From Phytomonospora endophytica (GTDB taxonomy: Bacteria; Actinomycetota; Actinomycetes; Mycobacteriales; Micromonosporaceae), in the NCBI RefSeq assembly GCF_014202425.1, contig NZ_JACHGT010000003.1, positions 496,001-560,000 of the forward strand: DNA of 64,000 bases, written 5' to 3'. A program made the translations under genes and the position numbers. Positions 24,048 through 32,173 of the stretch are shown one piece after another (position 1 is the stretch's first letter; each line of letters starts with the position of its first letter). The notes beneath the pieces were generated by a model. It worked only from the letters and a program-made list of their open reading frames with translations. It did not search any database and had not been told where the DNA came from.

Positions 24048-27000
24048 CCGCGCTCGGACAGCAGCTCGGCGACGTGCTCGCGGAGCCGCTCGGGGCTCAG
24101 GCCGGCGTACGACGAGATCGCCTCGTCGTAGGCCGGCCCGTCGGCCTCCCGCGCGGCGGCGGCGACCCCGGCCGGGGCCATGGTCGGCTGGAAACCGCGC
24201 AGGAAGCGCATCCGCTCGGCGAGGGCGATCATCCGGACGGCACGCCGCGCGACCACCGGATCGCCACTGTGGCGGGCGAGGTCGGCCATCGCGATCGCCA
24301 CCAGCGCGATGCCCCGGATCGGATCGTGCATGATCGTGCCCGAGGCGACCGGGAACCTCCCCGGAAGCAGTGCCCGCAGCTTGAGGGGCAGCGTGTCGGC
24401 GATCTCGGTGACGAGGTCGATGCGCCCGTGCCGGGCGTGCGCGACGACGGTGATCGACTCGGCCTCCAGGACCCACGCCTCCAGGTAGGGGTCGACGACG
24501 ATGTCGGGGCCCTGCACCTGGAGCGTGGTCGCCCGCCACATGCGCAGGCCCGCGTCGATCTGGCCGCGGGCGAGCAGGATCTCGGCCTCGATGCCGAAAT
24601 CGGGTCGCAGGACGCCGACGAGCTTGTCGGTGATCTCGGGCAGGATCTTGCGCATCCAGTCCTCGGCGGCGTCGACGTCGCCGATCTGGAGGTTGGCCAG
24701 GACGAGTCCCCAGCGGACGCCGACCTGGTCGGTCCACTCGCCGAGCGACTCCATGATCCGCATGGCGGCCTCCAGCTGGTCGCGCGCCTCTTCGGGGCGG
24801 TCCTGCTGGAGGCAGAGGTCGGAGATGCGGCCGTGGGCCATGCAGCGCATCCACGGGTCGGTGCGGGGGTCGAAGGCCGACAGCATGCGCCAGGCCGCGG
24901 CCATGGCGCCCTCGGCGTCGCCGTCGGCCTCGGCGAGGTAGCTGTAGATCCCGCAGGCCCCTCCGGAGAGGTGCCGGTCGGGGCTGTCGCAGAGTTCGCG
25001 GATGTGCGTGCGGTCGGGGCCGAGGTAGTGGCCGATGTCGCGGATGATCAGCGCGATGGCGCCGAGTCCCTCGCCGGCGGCGGGCGCGGGCAGGCGCCGG
25101 AGGGTGGCGATGGACCGGTACGGGCCGGGGCCGGTGACGAGGAGCGTGTTGGCCAGGCACAGCGTGACGGCGGCCCGGGTCACGTCGACGTATGCGGGCT
25201 CGGGGCGGTAGTGCGACAGCATCCCGTCGACTTCGAGGGTGAGCCGGGAGATGCGCGCGTGGTTGGTGTCGACGGTCCACATGCCGGCCAGGAGCGCGGT
25301 GGCTGAGGCCACGGTGGCACCGTCGCCGTGTTCGAGGCCCATGCGCAGGGCGAGGAGGAGGTTGTCCTGCTCGTCGCGTATCGCGGCGGTGAACGCGAAC
25401 GGCTGCGGGCCGAGGCCGTCGAGGTGGCGGGCGGCGGCCAGCGCCCGGACCCAGGCGAGGAAACCCTCGGCGACCCGCGGTGACTCGCCGTCGTTGGCGC
25501 GGCGGGCGGCGCAGAACTCCCGGACGGTCTCCAGCATGCCGAAGCGGACGCCGGTGATCGAGTCGCGGGTGCGCAGCAGGGACTGCTCGGTGAGCTGTTC
25601 GAGGATGTCGATGGCGCCGGGGCCGAGGAGGTGCCGCGCGGCCTCGGCGGTGAACCCGCCGGGGAAGATCGACAGGGCGCGCAGGGCCGCGCGGGAGTCC
25701 TCGTCGAGGAGGTTCCAGCTCCAGTCGACGACGGCCTGGAGGGTCCGGTGGCGTTCGGGGGCGTCGCGCGACCCGCCGCGCAGGAGGCTGAAGCGGTCGT
25801 CGAGGTTGCGGGCGATCTCGGCGACCGACATGACCCGGATCCGGGCGGCGGCGAGTTCGACGGCGAGCGGGAGCCCGTCGAGGTTGCGGCAGACCTCCTC
25901 GACGGCGGCCGCGGGGAGTTCGGCGTTGGGCCTGGCGGCGCGGGCGCGCTGCGTGAAGAGTTCGACGGCGGTGGCGAGGTCGAGTTCGGGGAGGGCGTAG
26001 ACGGTCTCCGAGGACAGGCCGAGCGGTGCCCGTGAGGTGGTCAGGACACGGGTCTCGGGGGCCATGGAGACCAGTGCGCCGACGAGTTCGGCGACGCCGC
26101 CGAGGACGTGTTCGCAGTTGTCGAGCACGAGCAGGGTCGAGCGGCCGGCGAGGGCGGAGACGATGCCGGCGACGAGTTCGAGGCCGGGTTTCTGGCGCAC
26201 GCCGAGCGCTCCGGCGACCTCGGCGGCCACGTCCTCCTCGGCGGTGACGCCGGCGAGGGCGACGAACTGGACGAGGCGCTGGTCGGCGGCGCGTCCGACG
26301 GCGTGGGCGAGCCGTGTCTTGCCGAGGCCGCCGGGGCCGACGATGGAGGTGACGCGGGAGGTGTGCAGGAGGTCGGCGACGGCCTGGAGGTCGGTGTCGC
26401 GGCCGAGGAGGCGGTTGGGTTCGTGGGTGACGCCCTGGCGGACGACGGGCGTCTCGGCCTGGAGGAGCTCACGGTGGGCGGCCTTGAGGGCGGTGCCCGG
26501 GTCGGAGCCGAGTTCGTCGCGCAGGCGGACGCGGTGGTCGTCGTAGCGGGCGAGGGCGGCGGCCGTGCCGAGGGTGGCGGCCTCGCTGCGGAGGAGTTCG
26601 AGGAGGACCTCCTCGTCGCGGGGATTGGCGTCGAAGATCGCGGTGAGCGCCTCGACGGCCTCGGCGCGCCTGCCGAGGCGGGAGAGGGCGAGTGCTCGTC
26701 CGCGGGTGAGGGCGCGGTGGGTCCGGGCGCGGTCGGCGCGCAGGACGGCGAGGGGGTCGTCGGTGTCGGCGTCGGGTCTGGGGGTGACGCCGTGCCAGTG
26801 CGCGAGTCCCCGGTCGGCGGCGGCGAGGGCGGTGACGTGGTCTCCGGCGCGGGCGGCGCGGGCCGACTCGTCGGACCGGGCCAGGACGGCGGCGGCGTCG
26901 ACGGCGTCCTCGCCGAGGGCGAGGCGGTAGCCGGTGGGGGTGCTGGCGAGGACGTCGGCGCCGAGGAGGGCGCGGGCGCGGGAGACGAGGACCTGGAGGG

Positions 27001-27175
27001 CCTTGCCGGGGTTCTCGGGGCGGTCCTCGGGCCAGAGTCCGTCGACGAGGCGTGCGGTGCCGCATCCGGCGGTGAGGTCGTCGGCGAGGAGGGCGAGGAG
27101 GCCGCGCAGTCGCGGAGCGGTGATCTCCTTGTCGCGGTGGGCCACTCGCGAGAGGAGGATCAGCTCGGCGGTCAC
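24044..27175 (-). CDS. AfsR/SARP-like regulator: BTAD, NB-ARC and TPR domains (1043 aa)
   Basis: A giant signal-transduction regulator. Residues ~1-85 form an OmpR/SARP-type winged-helix DNA-binding domain ('APRLRGLLALLADDLTAGCGTARLVDGLWPEDRPENPGKALQVLVSRARALLG'), 90-240 a bacterial transcriptional activation domain (BTAD, 'RTHRALTRGRALALSRLGRRAEAVEALTAIFDANPRDEEVLLELL'), 255-560 an AAA/NB-ARC ATPase with P-loop GPGGLGKT (280-287), Walker B LLVLDNCEHVLGG and 'LTTSRAPLGLSSETVY', and 560-1043 TPR-like helices. It resembles activators of specialised metabolism and morphogenesis. It is convergent with the DrrAB genes and divergent from the dehydrogenase, with 115 bases between. The target genes are not evident. 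Confidence 0.92.
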   Translation of the reverse strand: MTAELILLSRVAHRDKEITAPRLRGLLALLADDLTAGCGTARLVDGLWPEDRPENPGKALQVLVSRARALLGADVLASTPTGYRLALGEDAVDAAAVLARSDESARAARAGDHVTALAAADRGLAHWHGVTPRPDADTDDPLAVLRADRARTHRALTRGRALALSRLGRRAEAVEALTAIFDANPRDEEVLLELLRSEAATLGTAAALARYDDHRVRLRDELGSDPGTALKAAHRELLQAETPVVRQGVTHEPNRLLGRDTDLQAVADLLHTSRVTSIVGPGGLGKTRLAHAVGRAADQRLVQFVALAGVTAEEDVAAEVAGALGVRQKPGLELVAGIVSALAGRSTLLVLDNCEHVLGGVAELVGALVSMAPETRVLTTSRAPLGLSSETVYALPELDLATAVELFTQRARAARPNAELPAAAVEEVCRNLDGLPLAVELAAARIRVMSVAEIARNLDDRFSLLRGGSRDAPERHRTLQAVVDWSWNLLDEDSRAALRALSIFPGGFTAEAARHLLGPGAIDILEQLTEQSLLRTRDSITGVRFGMLETVREFCAARRANDGESPRVAEGFLAWVRALAAARHLDGLGPQPFAFTAAIRDEQDNLLLALRMGLEHGDGATVASATALLAGMWTVDTNHARISRLTLEVDGMLSHYRPEPAYVDVTRAAVTLCLANTLLVTGPGPYRSIATLRRLPAPAAGEGLGAIALIIRDIGHYLGPDRTHIRELCDSPDRHLSGGACGIYSYLAEADGDAEGAMAAAWRMLSAFDPRTDPWMRCMAHGRISDLCLQQDRPEEARDQLEAAMRIMESLGEWTDQVGVRWGLVLANLQIGDVDAAEDWMRKILPEITDKLVGVLRPDFGIEAEILLARGQIDAGLRMWRATTLQVQGPDIVVDPYLEAWVLEAESITVVAHARHGRIDLVTEIADTLPLKLRALLPGRFPVASGTIMHDPIRGIALVAIAMADLARHSGDPVVARRAVRMIALAERMRFLRGFQPTMAPAGVAAAAREADGPAYDEAISSYAGLSPERLREHVAELLSERG

Positions 27176-27290
27176 CTCGGTAGGTTAACGCCCGCGTGGG
27201 TGCCGGGCCGGGCGTGCCCACCGTGTCCGGCGATCCCGTCTCGTGTCCGCGCCGGGGCATTTAGGGTGAGGCTGACAAAGGGGGTCGTCG

Positions 27291-28340
27291 ATGCGTGCTC
27301 TGACGATGGAACCGCTGAAGGCCGGGGCCGTCGCGGTCCGCGAGGTGCCCGATCCGGTGCCCGGTGAGGGTGAGCTGCTGGTCCGTGGCATCGCGGTGGG
27401 TGTGTGTGGGACCGACCGGGAGATCATCGCCGGCGACTACGGCTGGGCGCCGCCCGGACGCGATCTGCTGGTCCTCGGGCACGAGTCGCTCGGGCGCGTC
27501 GTGTCGGCGCCCGGCGGGAGCGGCTTCATCGAGGGCGACCTCGTCGCGGGCGTGGTGCGCAGGCCGGACCCGGAGCCGTGCGGTGCCTGCGCGCGCGGCC
27601 AGTTCGACATGTGCCGTAACGGGAAGTACACCGAGCGGGGCATCAAGGAGATCGACGGTTTCGCCAGTGAACTGTGGACGGTCGAGGCGGACTACGCCGT
27701 GGCGGTCGACGCGCGGCTGGAGTCGGTCGGGATGCTGATCGAACCGGCCTCGGTGCTGGCGAAGGCCTGGGATCAGATCGAGCGGGTGGGCGGCCGTTCG
27801 TGGTTCGAGCCGCGGCGGCTGCTGGTCACCGGTGCCGGCCCGATCGGGCTCCTGGGCGCTTTGATGGGCGTGCAGCGCGGTCTCGACGTGCACGTCGTGG
27901 ACCTCGCGACCGACGGCCCGAAACCGGCCGCGGTGGAGGCGCTGGGCGCGACCTATCACAGCGAACCGGCCGCGGAGGTCGCCAAGGCGCTGACCGCCGA
28001 CATCGTCATCGAGGCGACCGGTGTCGGCCAGGTCGTCTTCGACGCCATGCGGAACACCGCCGCCTACGGGATCGTGTGCCTGACGGGCGTGTCGACCGGC
28101 GGGCACAGCATCGGCGTCGACGCCGGGGCCGTCAACCGCGAGATCGTGCTGGAGAACGACGTCGTCATCGGCACGGTCAACGCCAACGTCGGCCACTACG
28201 AGGCGGCGGCGAAGGCCCTGCTGGCCGCCGACCTCGCGTGGCTGGAGGGTCTGATCACCCGCCGTGTCCCGCTCGGCGACTTCGCCGAGGCGCTCGAAGC
28301 GCGGCCGGGCGACGTCAAGGTCGTGGTGACGCTCGACTGA
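27291..28340 (+). CDS. Zinc-dependent glucose-1-dehydrogenase-like MDR enzyme (349 aa)
   Basis: A medium-chain alcohol/sugar dehydrogenase. Visible: 'AVGVCGTDREIIAGDYG' (catalytic Cys and surrounding), 'VLGHESLGRVV' (GHE zinc ligand motif), structural-zinc Cys cluster 'PEPCGACARGQFDMCRNG', 'LIEPASVLAKAW' and the Rossmann nucleotide-binding 'LLVTGAGPIGLLGALMG'. This combination matches the archaeal/actinobacterial glucose-1-dehydrogenase group, which oxidises D-glucose or related sugars with NAD(P)+. The ATG at 27291 follows AAAGGGGG at 10 bases. A terminator-like hairpin follows the stop. Length is usual for the family. Confidence 0.88.
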   Translation: MRALTMEPLKAGAVAVREVPDPVPGEGELLVRGIAVGVCGTDREIIAGDYGWAPPGRDLLVLGHESLGRVVSAPGGSGFIEGDLVAGVVRRPDPEPCGACARGQFDMCRNGKYTERGIKEIDGFASELWTVEADYAVAVDARLESVGMLIEPASVLAKAWDQIERVGGRSWFEPRRLLVTGAGPIGLLGALMGVQRGLDVHVVDLATDGPKPAAVEALGATYHSEPAAEVAKALTADIVIEATGVGQVVFDAMRNTAAYGIVCLTGVSTGGHSIGVDAGAVNREIVLENDVVIGTVNANVGHYEAAAKALLAADLAWLEGLITRRVPLGDFAEALEARPGDVKVVVTLD

Positions 28341-28347
28341 GTTCGGG

Positions 28348-28364
28348 CGGCCCGGTTCGGGCCG
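28348..28364. terminator. Hairpin after dehydrogenase gene
   Basis: CGGCCCG (28348-28354) and CGGGCCG (28358-28364) with a 3-base GTT loop form a 7-bp perfect stem. It lies 7 bases after the stop of the dehydrogenase and before the convergent oxidoreductase gene, a good place for a bidirectional terminator. No U tract is present. Confidence 0.5.
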
Positions 28365-28466
28365 TGTGCAGGCGACGACATGGTGCCGTCCCCCGCGATG
28401 TCGATGCGGCGGCCGCCTTCGCACGGTCGTGCGCGGCTGATCGCCCGCGGGCGTCTCGCGCCGGGC

Positions 28467-29423
28467 TCAGGCGTGGAACGCCTCGATGACGCGCTGGACC
28501 CGGAACCCGGCGGCGAAGTCGGCGAGGTTCACCTGCGGGCCGCCGCGCACGGCGCGCGCGAACGCGGCCAGCCGGGACGGTTCGCCGCCCTGCGGCCCGG
28601 TGAGCTCCACGGGTGTCCAGTCGCCGCCGTCGGAGACGAGGAGCCTGCTCCAGGCGTCGAGGGTGTAGGACCGTCGCGTGCCCCACAGGACCCACTCGTA
28701 GGTTTCACGTCCCGCGATCCCGGCGAAGGCCGACAGGTGCACCGGGACTCCCCCGGCGTGCAGGTGGCCGCGGGCGGCGGTCTCGGAGGCGCCTTCGGCG
28801 TAGTCGAGGCCGGCGTCGACGACCTCGACCGGGCCGAGGAGGCGGTCGGTGAGGTAGACGAAGTGCGAGAAGACCTCGCGGACGAAGCCGCCCTGTTCGC
28901 GGCCGTCCAGCCACCGCGCGTCGGCCTGGAACGCCCGGGGCCAGCGCGGGAAACGCAGCCGGACGTCGACACCGAGGACCTCGCCGGCCTCACCGGCGGC
29001 GAGGGCGCGTTCGATCTCCAGGACGGCGGCCCGGTCGGACAGCGCGAAGTTGACCGCGCAGGCCACACCGGCCTCTTCCGCGGCGGCGAGCATGGCGCGC
29101 CCGTCGGCCTCGCTGACGGCGAGGGGCTTCTCGCAGAACACCGCGATGCCCCGGCGCAGCGCGGCGACGGCGAGTTCGGCGTGGAAGGCCGGGGGTGTGG
29201 CGATGTAGAGGGCGTCGATGTCGTCGGCGGCCACGACCTGGGCGGGGTCGGTGGTGTACGTGACGGCCGGATCGGTGGCGCGGTGGCGTTCCACGGTCGC
29301 CGGGTCGAGGTCGGCGGCGACGGTCACGGTGATGTCGGCGTGGTCGCGGGCCGAGGCGAGGACGTGGCCGCCCATGGCGCCGAGGCCGATGATGCCGAGG
29401 CGGACTTTCGCGTTGTCTGACAC
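28467..29423 (-). CDS. Gfo/Idh/MocA-family oxidoreductase (318 aa)
   Basis: NAD(P)-dependent sugar or inositol dehydrogenase-like enzyme. The N-terminal Rossmann fold is at ~8-20 (LGIIGLGAMGGHVL), with 'DDIDALYIATPPAFHAELAVAALRRGIAVFCEKPLAV', which contains the EKP triad lysine, then the beta-sheet C-terminal domain ('WPRAFQADARWLDGREQGGFVREVFSHFVYLTDRLLGP'). The GTG at 29423 (followed by SDNAKVRLGI) is the natural start; a longer frame runs upstream through unconserved sequence. It is divergent from the VOC gene. The length is typical. The specific substrate is not visible. Confidence 0.85.
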   Translation of the reverse strand: MSDNAKVRLGIIGLGAMGGHVLASARDHADITVTVAADLDPATVERHRATDPAVTYTTDPAQVVAADDIDALYIATPPAFHAELAVAALRRGIAVFCEKPLAVSEADGRAMLAAAEEAGVACAVNFALSDRAAVLEIERALAAGEAGEVLGVDVRLRFPRWPRAFQADARWLDGREQGGFVREVFSHFVYLTDRLLGPVEVVDAGLDYAEGASETAARGHLHAGGVPVHLSAFAGIAGRETYEWVLWGTRRSYTLDAWSRLLVSDGGDWTPVELTGPQGGEPSRLAAFARAVRGGPQVNLADFAAGFRVQRVIEAFHA

Positions 29424-29539
29424 GCCGGTCAGCTTCGCCGACGGGGGCGCCCGATGTCGACGTGGGGTGCGACACAGCTCCGCCGAGGGGGCGAGGTCGG
29501 CCGAGCGGTGGAGTCCGGACAAGCCCTGCGCCACCTAGG

Positions 29540-29932
29540 ATGACGGCCATGCTGTCGGTGATCCTGGCCTGCGACGACCCGCTGGAGACCGCGGGTTTAT
29601 TCACCAGTCTGCTGGGCTGGAACCTCGTGTTCGCCAGTCCGCCCGATGCCGATGACCTGCTCGCCTGCGTGGAACTCGGCGGCGCCCAGGTGATGCTCGG
29701 CTCGGCCGGGCCGGAGTTCCTGCCCGAGGCCGCCCGTGCCCATCGTGGCGCCGGGGCCGAGATCTACATCCGGCTCCCGCCTGGCGTGAGCATCGACGCG
29801 ATCCATACCCGCCACGCCGACGCGGGCGTCGTCACCCGCGAGCTGGAGCAGCGCGCGTGGGGTGAGTGGGTCTTCCAGGCGCGCATCGAGGGCTATCGGT
29901 TCATGATCGCGCAGGAGCCCGTCGACTCTTAG
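29540..29932 (+). CDS. VOC/glyoxalase-like protein (130 aa)
   Basis: A single vicinal-oxygen-chelate unit: N-terminal 'LSVILACDDPLETAGLFTSLLGWNLVF', middle 'LLACVELGGAQVMLGS', and 'GAEIYIRLPPGVSIDAIHTRHADAGVVTRELEQRAWGEWVFQARIEGYRFMIAQ'. The usual metal-ligand positions (a His or Gln near the first strand, a Glu near the end) are not clearly kept: position 8-11 is ILAC rather than an H/Q motif. It may be a binding or resistance protein rather than an enzyme. The ATG is at 29540; an in-frame ATG is at 29549. It is convergent with the STAS gene, overlapping by 4 bases. Confidence 0.8.
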   Translation: MTAMLSVILACDDPLETAGLFTSLLGWNLVFASPPDADDLLACVELGGAQVMLGSAGPEFLPEAARAHRGAGAEIYIRLPPGVSIDAIHTRHADAGVVTRELEQRAWGEWVFQARIEGYRFMIAQEPVDS

Positions 29933-30315
29933 GCGGGCGTTCCGAAGGGCCCGTGCTCCTCGGCGGCGCAGGCCAGCTCGACCGAGTCGAACAGGGGCAG
30001 CGCGCGGGCCAGTCCGTTCGTCGTGATCAGCCGTGTCACCTGTGGCTGTGGCGCGGCGATGCGCAGGGAGCCGCCGCGCGGCCAGAGCTGCCTCGCCGCC
30101 CGGATGAGCATGCCGAGGCCGGTGGAGTCGCAGAAGGCCACATCGGACATGTCGAGTACGGCCGTGTGGCGTGGGGAGGCCAGGACGAGCGTGGCGAACT
30201 CCGCCTCCTGGGCACCGGCCACCAGCAGATCCAGTTCGCCGGAGAGACGAAAGATCCGGCAGTCGGGCCGGTCGGCGATCTCCATGGAGAGCCCGTCGGG
30301 ATAAGCGTCCGCCAC
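29929..30315 (-). CDS. STAS-domain anti-sigma factor antagonist (128 aa)
   Basis: A SpoIIAA/RsbV-like anti-sigma antagonist. It has 'IFRLSGELDLLVAGAQEAEFATLV', the phosphoacceptor site 'VAFCDSTGLGMLIRAARQL' (Ser of DSTGLG), and 'LRIAAPQPQVTRLITTNGLARALPLFDSVELA'. Such proteins free stress or sporulation sigma factors by binding the anti-sigma kinase when unphosphorylated. The GTG at 30315 is used here; ATG 30285 (start of MEIADRP) is an alternative. No cognate kinase is adjacent, so the partner is elsewhere. It is divergent from the DUF4132 gene with a 54-base gap. Confidence 0.88.
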   Translation of the reverse strand: MADAYPDGLSMEIADRPDCRIFRLSGELDLLVAGAQEAEFATLVLASPRHTAVLDMSDVAFCDSTGLGMLIRAARQLWPRGGSLRIAAPQPQVTRLITTNGLARALPLFDSVELACAAEEHGPFGTPA

Positions 30316-30369
30316 GACTTCACGGTACGCCGCGCGGGAGGTTCGCGCCGGTCGAGCAGAATCGCGGTC

Positions 30370-31542
30370 ATGACCGACGCGACCGTCCCGGAGTGGGCAC
30401 CGACGACCGCCGACGAGTGGGGCACGGTGATCCGCGAACGGCTCACCGCGTCCGTCCCCGGTGGACTCGCCGAGCTGGGCGCGCACCTGGCGACGCTCGG
30501 CGGGGCCTTCACCAAACGCCGCGAACTCAAGAAGGCCTGGCTGGGGAAGGTCGCCAGGCTGCTCGTCCCCGGCACGCACGACTTCGTGCTCGGCGCGGTC
30601 GCCGCACTGGCCGACGGTGCCGACCGCAGGGTCCTCATCGGCACGGAGAACCGTGATCTCGCCATGGGCTTCGTCGTCGCCGCCGGGCTCAGCGCCCGTA
30701 CCGACGCCGTGCCGGTCCTGACGCGTCTCGCCCGGCGTGCCGGGTCCCTCCACGGCACGGGAATGCTGGGCCGCGACGACGGTTTCGCGCAGGTCGCGCT
30801 CTACGCGCTGGCCGACCTCGCGGTACCCGAGTCCATTGACGCGCTGTGCCGGCTGCGCCGGGAGGTGAGCTACGTGATCCTGCACGAGAAGGTCACCGAG
30901 GTCCTCGGTGGGGCCGCCGCGGCGCAGGGGGTGTCCGAAGAGGACTGGACGGAGCGTTCGGTTCCGGCCTGGGGTGTCGGGCCCGAGGGCGTGGCCACGT
31001 TGCGCGCACTGGGTGAGGGGACCGTCTACGGCAGTTCCCCCTACCCGGCCGAGATCACCGTCGAGGGCGCTTTCGACGTCACCTTGACCTGGCATGACAC
31101 CGACGGGTCGGTCAAGGTCACGGACCATCCTTTCCCTTCGCCGACGGGGTTCAAGCGCCGGTTCGGGAGTCACAACGTCGAGGCGACGCAGCGTGCCGCC
31201 AAGCGGGTGCTGGCCGGACTAGCCACCGAGCGCCACCGTGTCGGCCGCCTGTCGCGGACACGCACCTGGGACTGCCGCGACTGGCGGCGGCTGTACCTCG
31301 ACCACCCGCTCACGGGGCCTGTCGCCCGCGCGGTCATCTGGGAGTTCACCGACGGCGACGGCCGCGTCGTCTCGGCGATCCCGGTCGCCGACGGCGGCTA
31401 TGACTCCGTCGGTGCCCCGCCGGCCGCTCCCGTCGAGGTCCGGTTGTGGGACTCCGCACGCGCCGGTGCGGAGGAGACCGCGCTCTGGCGGAAGCATCTC
31501 GCCGACGGCGGTCTCCGCCCGGCCTTCGATCAGCTTCCCTGA
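30370..31542 (+). CDS. DUF4132-domain protein (390 aa)
   Basis: An uncharacterised cytosolic protein. The C-terminal half carries the DUF4132 pattern ('FPSPTGFKRRFGSHNVEATQRAAKRVLAGLATERHRVGRL', 'WRRLYLDHPLTGPVARAVIWEF' and 'VVSAIPV'), related to MolR-type repeat proteins. The N-terminal half is helical ('GGAFTKRRELKKAWLGKVARLL', 'VPVLTRLARRAGSLHGTGMLGRDDGFAQVALYALADLAVPESIDALCRLRREVSYVILHEKV') like HEAT repeats. No catalytic residues are known. The ATG at 30370 has no clear ribosome site. The gene ends in a perfect 18-bp hairpin (31541-31580). Function unknown. Confidence 0.8.
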   Translation: MTDATVPEWAPTTADEWGTVIRERLTASVPGGLAELGAHLATLGGAFTKRRELKKAWLGKVARLLVPGTHDFVLGAVAALADGADRRVLIGTENRDLAMGFVVAAGLSARTDAVPVLTRLARRAGSLHGTGMLGRDDGFAQVALYALADLAVPESIDALCRLRREVSYVILHEKVTEVLGGAAAAQGVSEEDWTERSVPAWGVGPEGVATLRALGEGTVYGSSPYPAEITVEGAFDVTLTWHDTDGSVKVTDHPFPSPTGFKRRFGSHNVEATQRAAKRVLAGLATERHRVGRLSRTRTWDCRDWRRLYLDHPLTGPVARAVIWEFTDGDGRVVSAIPVADGGYDSVGAPPAAPVEVRLWDSARAGAEETALWRKHLADGGLRPAFDQLP

Positions 31543-31580
31543 CGGTGGGACGCCCGCGCGAACGCGGGCGTCCCACCGTC
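31541..31580 (+). terminator. Perfect 18-bp hairpin terminator after DUF4132 gene
   Basis: The stem arms are 31541-31558 (GACGGTGGGACGCCCGCG) and 31563-31580 (its exact complement), with a 4-base loop, followed by TTC. It overlaps the stop codon and lies between convergent genes. This is the longest perfect hairpin I found in the window and is a confident transcription terminator, probably acting in both directions. Confidence 0.8.
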
Positions 31581-31594
31581 TTCTCGGCCGGCGG

Positions 31595-32065
31595 CTAGAG
31601 CGCCCGCCACTGCTCGGCCGGCGCCACGCCGGGGACGGGGCGGCCGATGAGTGCGAGCGGGATGAAGAAGCCCATCTGGCCGAGTACGGCGGCGATGGTG
31701 ACGAGCTCGCGCTCGTCGAAGTGCCCGCCCGCCTCGGCGTAGAGCTCGTCGGAGACGCGCACGCCCGAAGGGTTCGGTGTGTGCACGGCTTCGGCGATGG
31801 CGAGCGCGGCCCTTTCGGCCGGGGTGAAGTACGGGGCCTCCCGCCAGGTCGCGACGGCGCCGAGGCGTTCGGGGGTGTCGGTGGACTCGCGGACGATACG
31901 GGCGGTGAAGTAGGCGCTGCCGAGGAGTTGCCCGACGCGCAGCTGCATGAGGTCGACGGTGGTCTGCGGGAGCACGCCGTCGTTGACCTTGTTGACCGCC
32001 ATGGCGACGTCGACGATGGCGGGGACGAGGGCTGCGGGGTTGGGCAGGCGGGAGGCGGTGGTCAT
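31595..32065 (-). CDS. AhpD/carboxymuconolactone decarboxylase-family protein lacking CxxC (156 aa)
   Basis: An all-alpha protein of the CMD/AhpD family ('ALVPAIVDVAMAVNKVNDGVLPQTTVDLMQLRVGQLLGSAYFTARIVRES', 'AERAALAIAEAVHTPN', 'DERELVTIAAVLGQMGFFIPLALIGR'). AhpD-type members carry a redox Cys-x-x-Cys in the segment that follows 'LRVSQINGC'. Here that segment reads RVGQLLGSAYFTA, with neither Cys. Peroxidase-reductase activity is therefore unlikely, and a binding or other lyase function would have to be assumed. The ATG is at 32065. It is the downstream gene of a minus-strand group with no close regulator; the esterase lies upstream. Confidence 0.8.
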   Translation of the reverse strand: MTTASRLPNPAALVPAIVDVAMAVNKVNDGVLPQTTVDLMQLRVGQLLGSAYFTARIVRESTDTPERLGAVATWREAPYFTPAERAALAIAEAVHTPNPSGVRVSDELYAEAGGHFDERELVTIAAVLGQMGFFIPLALIGRPVPGVAPAEQWRAL

Positions 32066-32173
32066 GTCGGTGTTCCTCTCACGTTTCGTGACCGTGGTTG
32101 TTCGGTTCGCCCACTAGATGCCGCTCCCCGCCCGGTTGTGACTGCGAGGCCGGTCACACCGCGCCGGGCGGGC

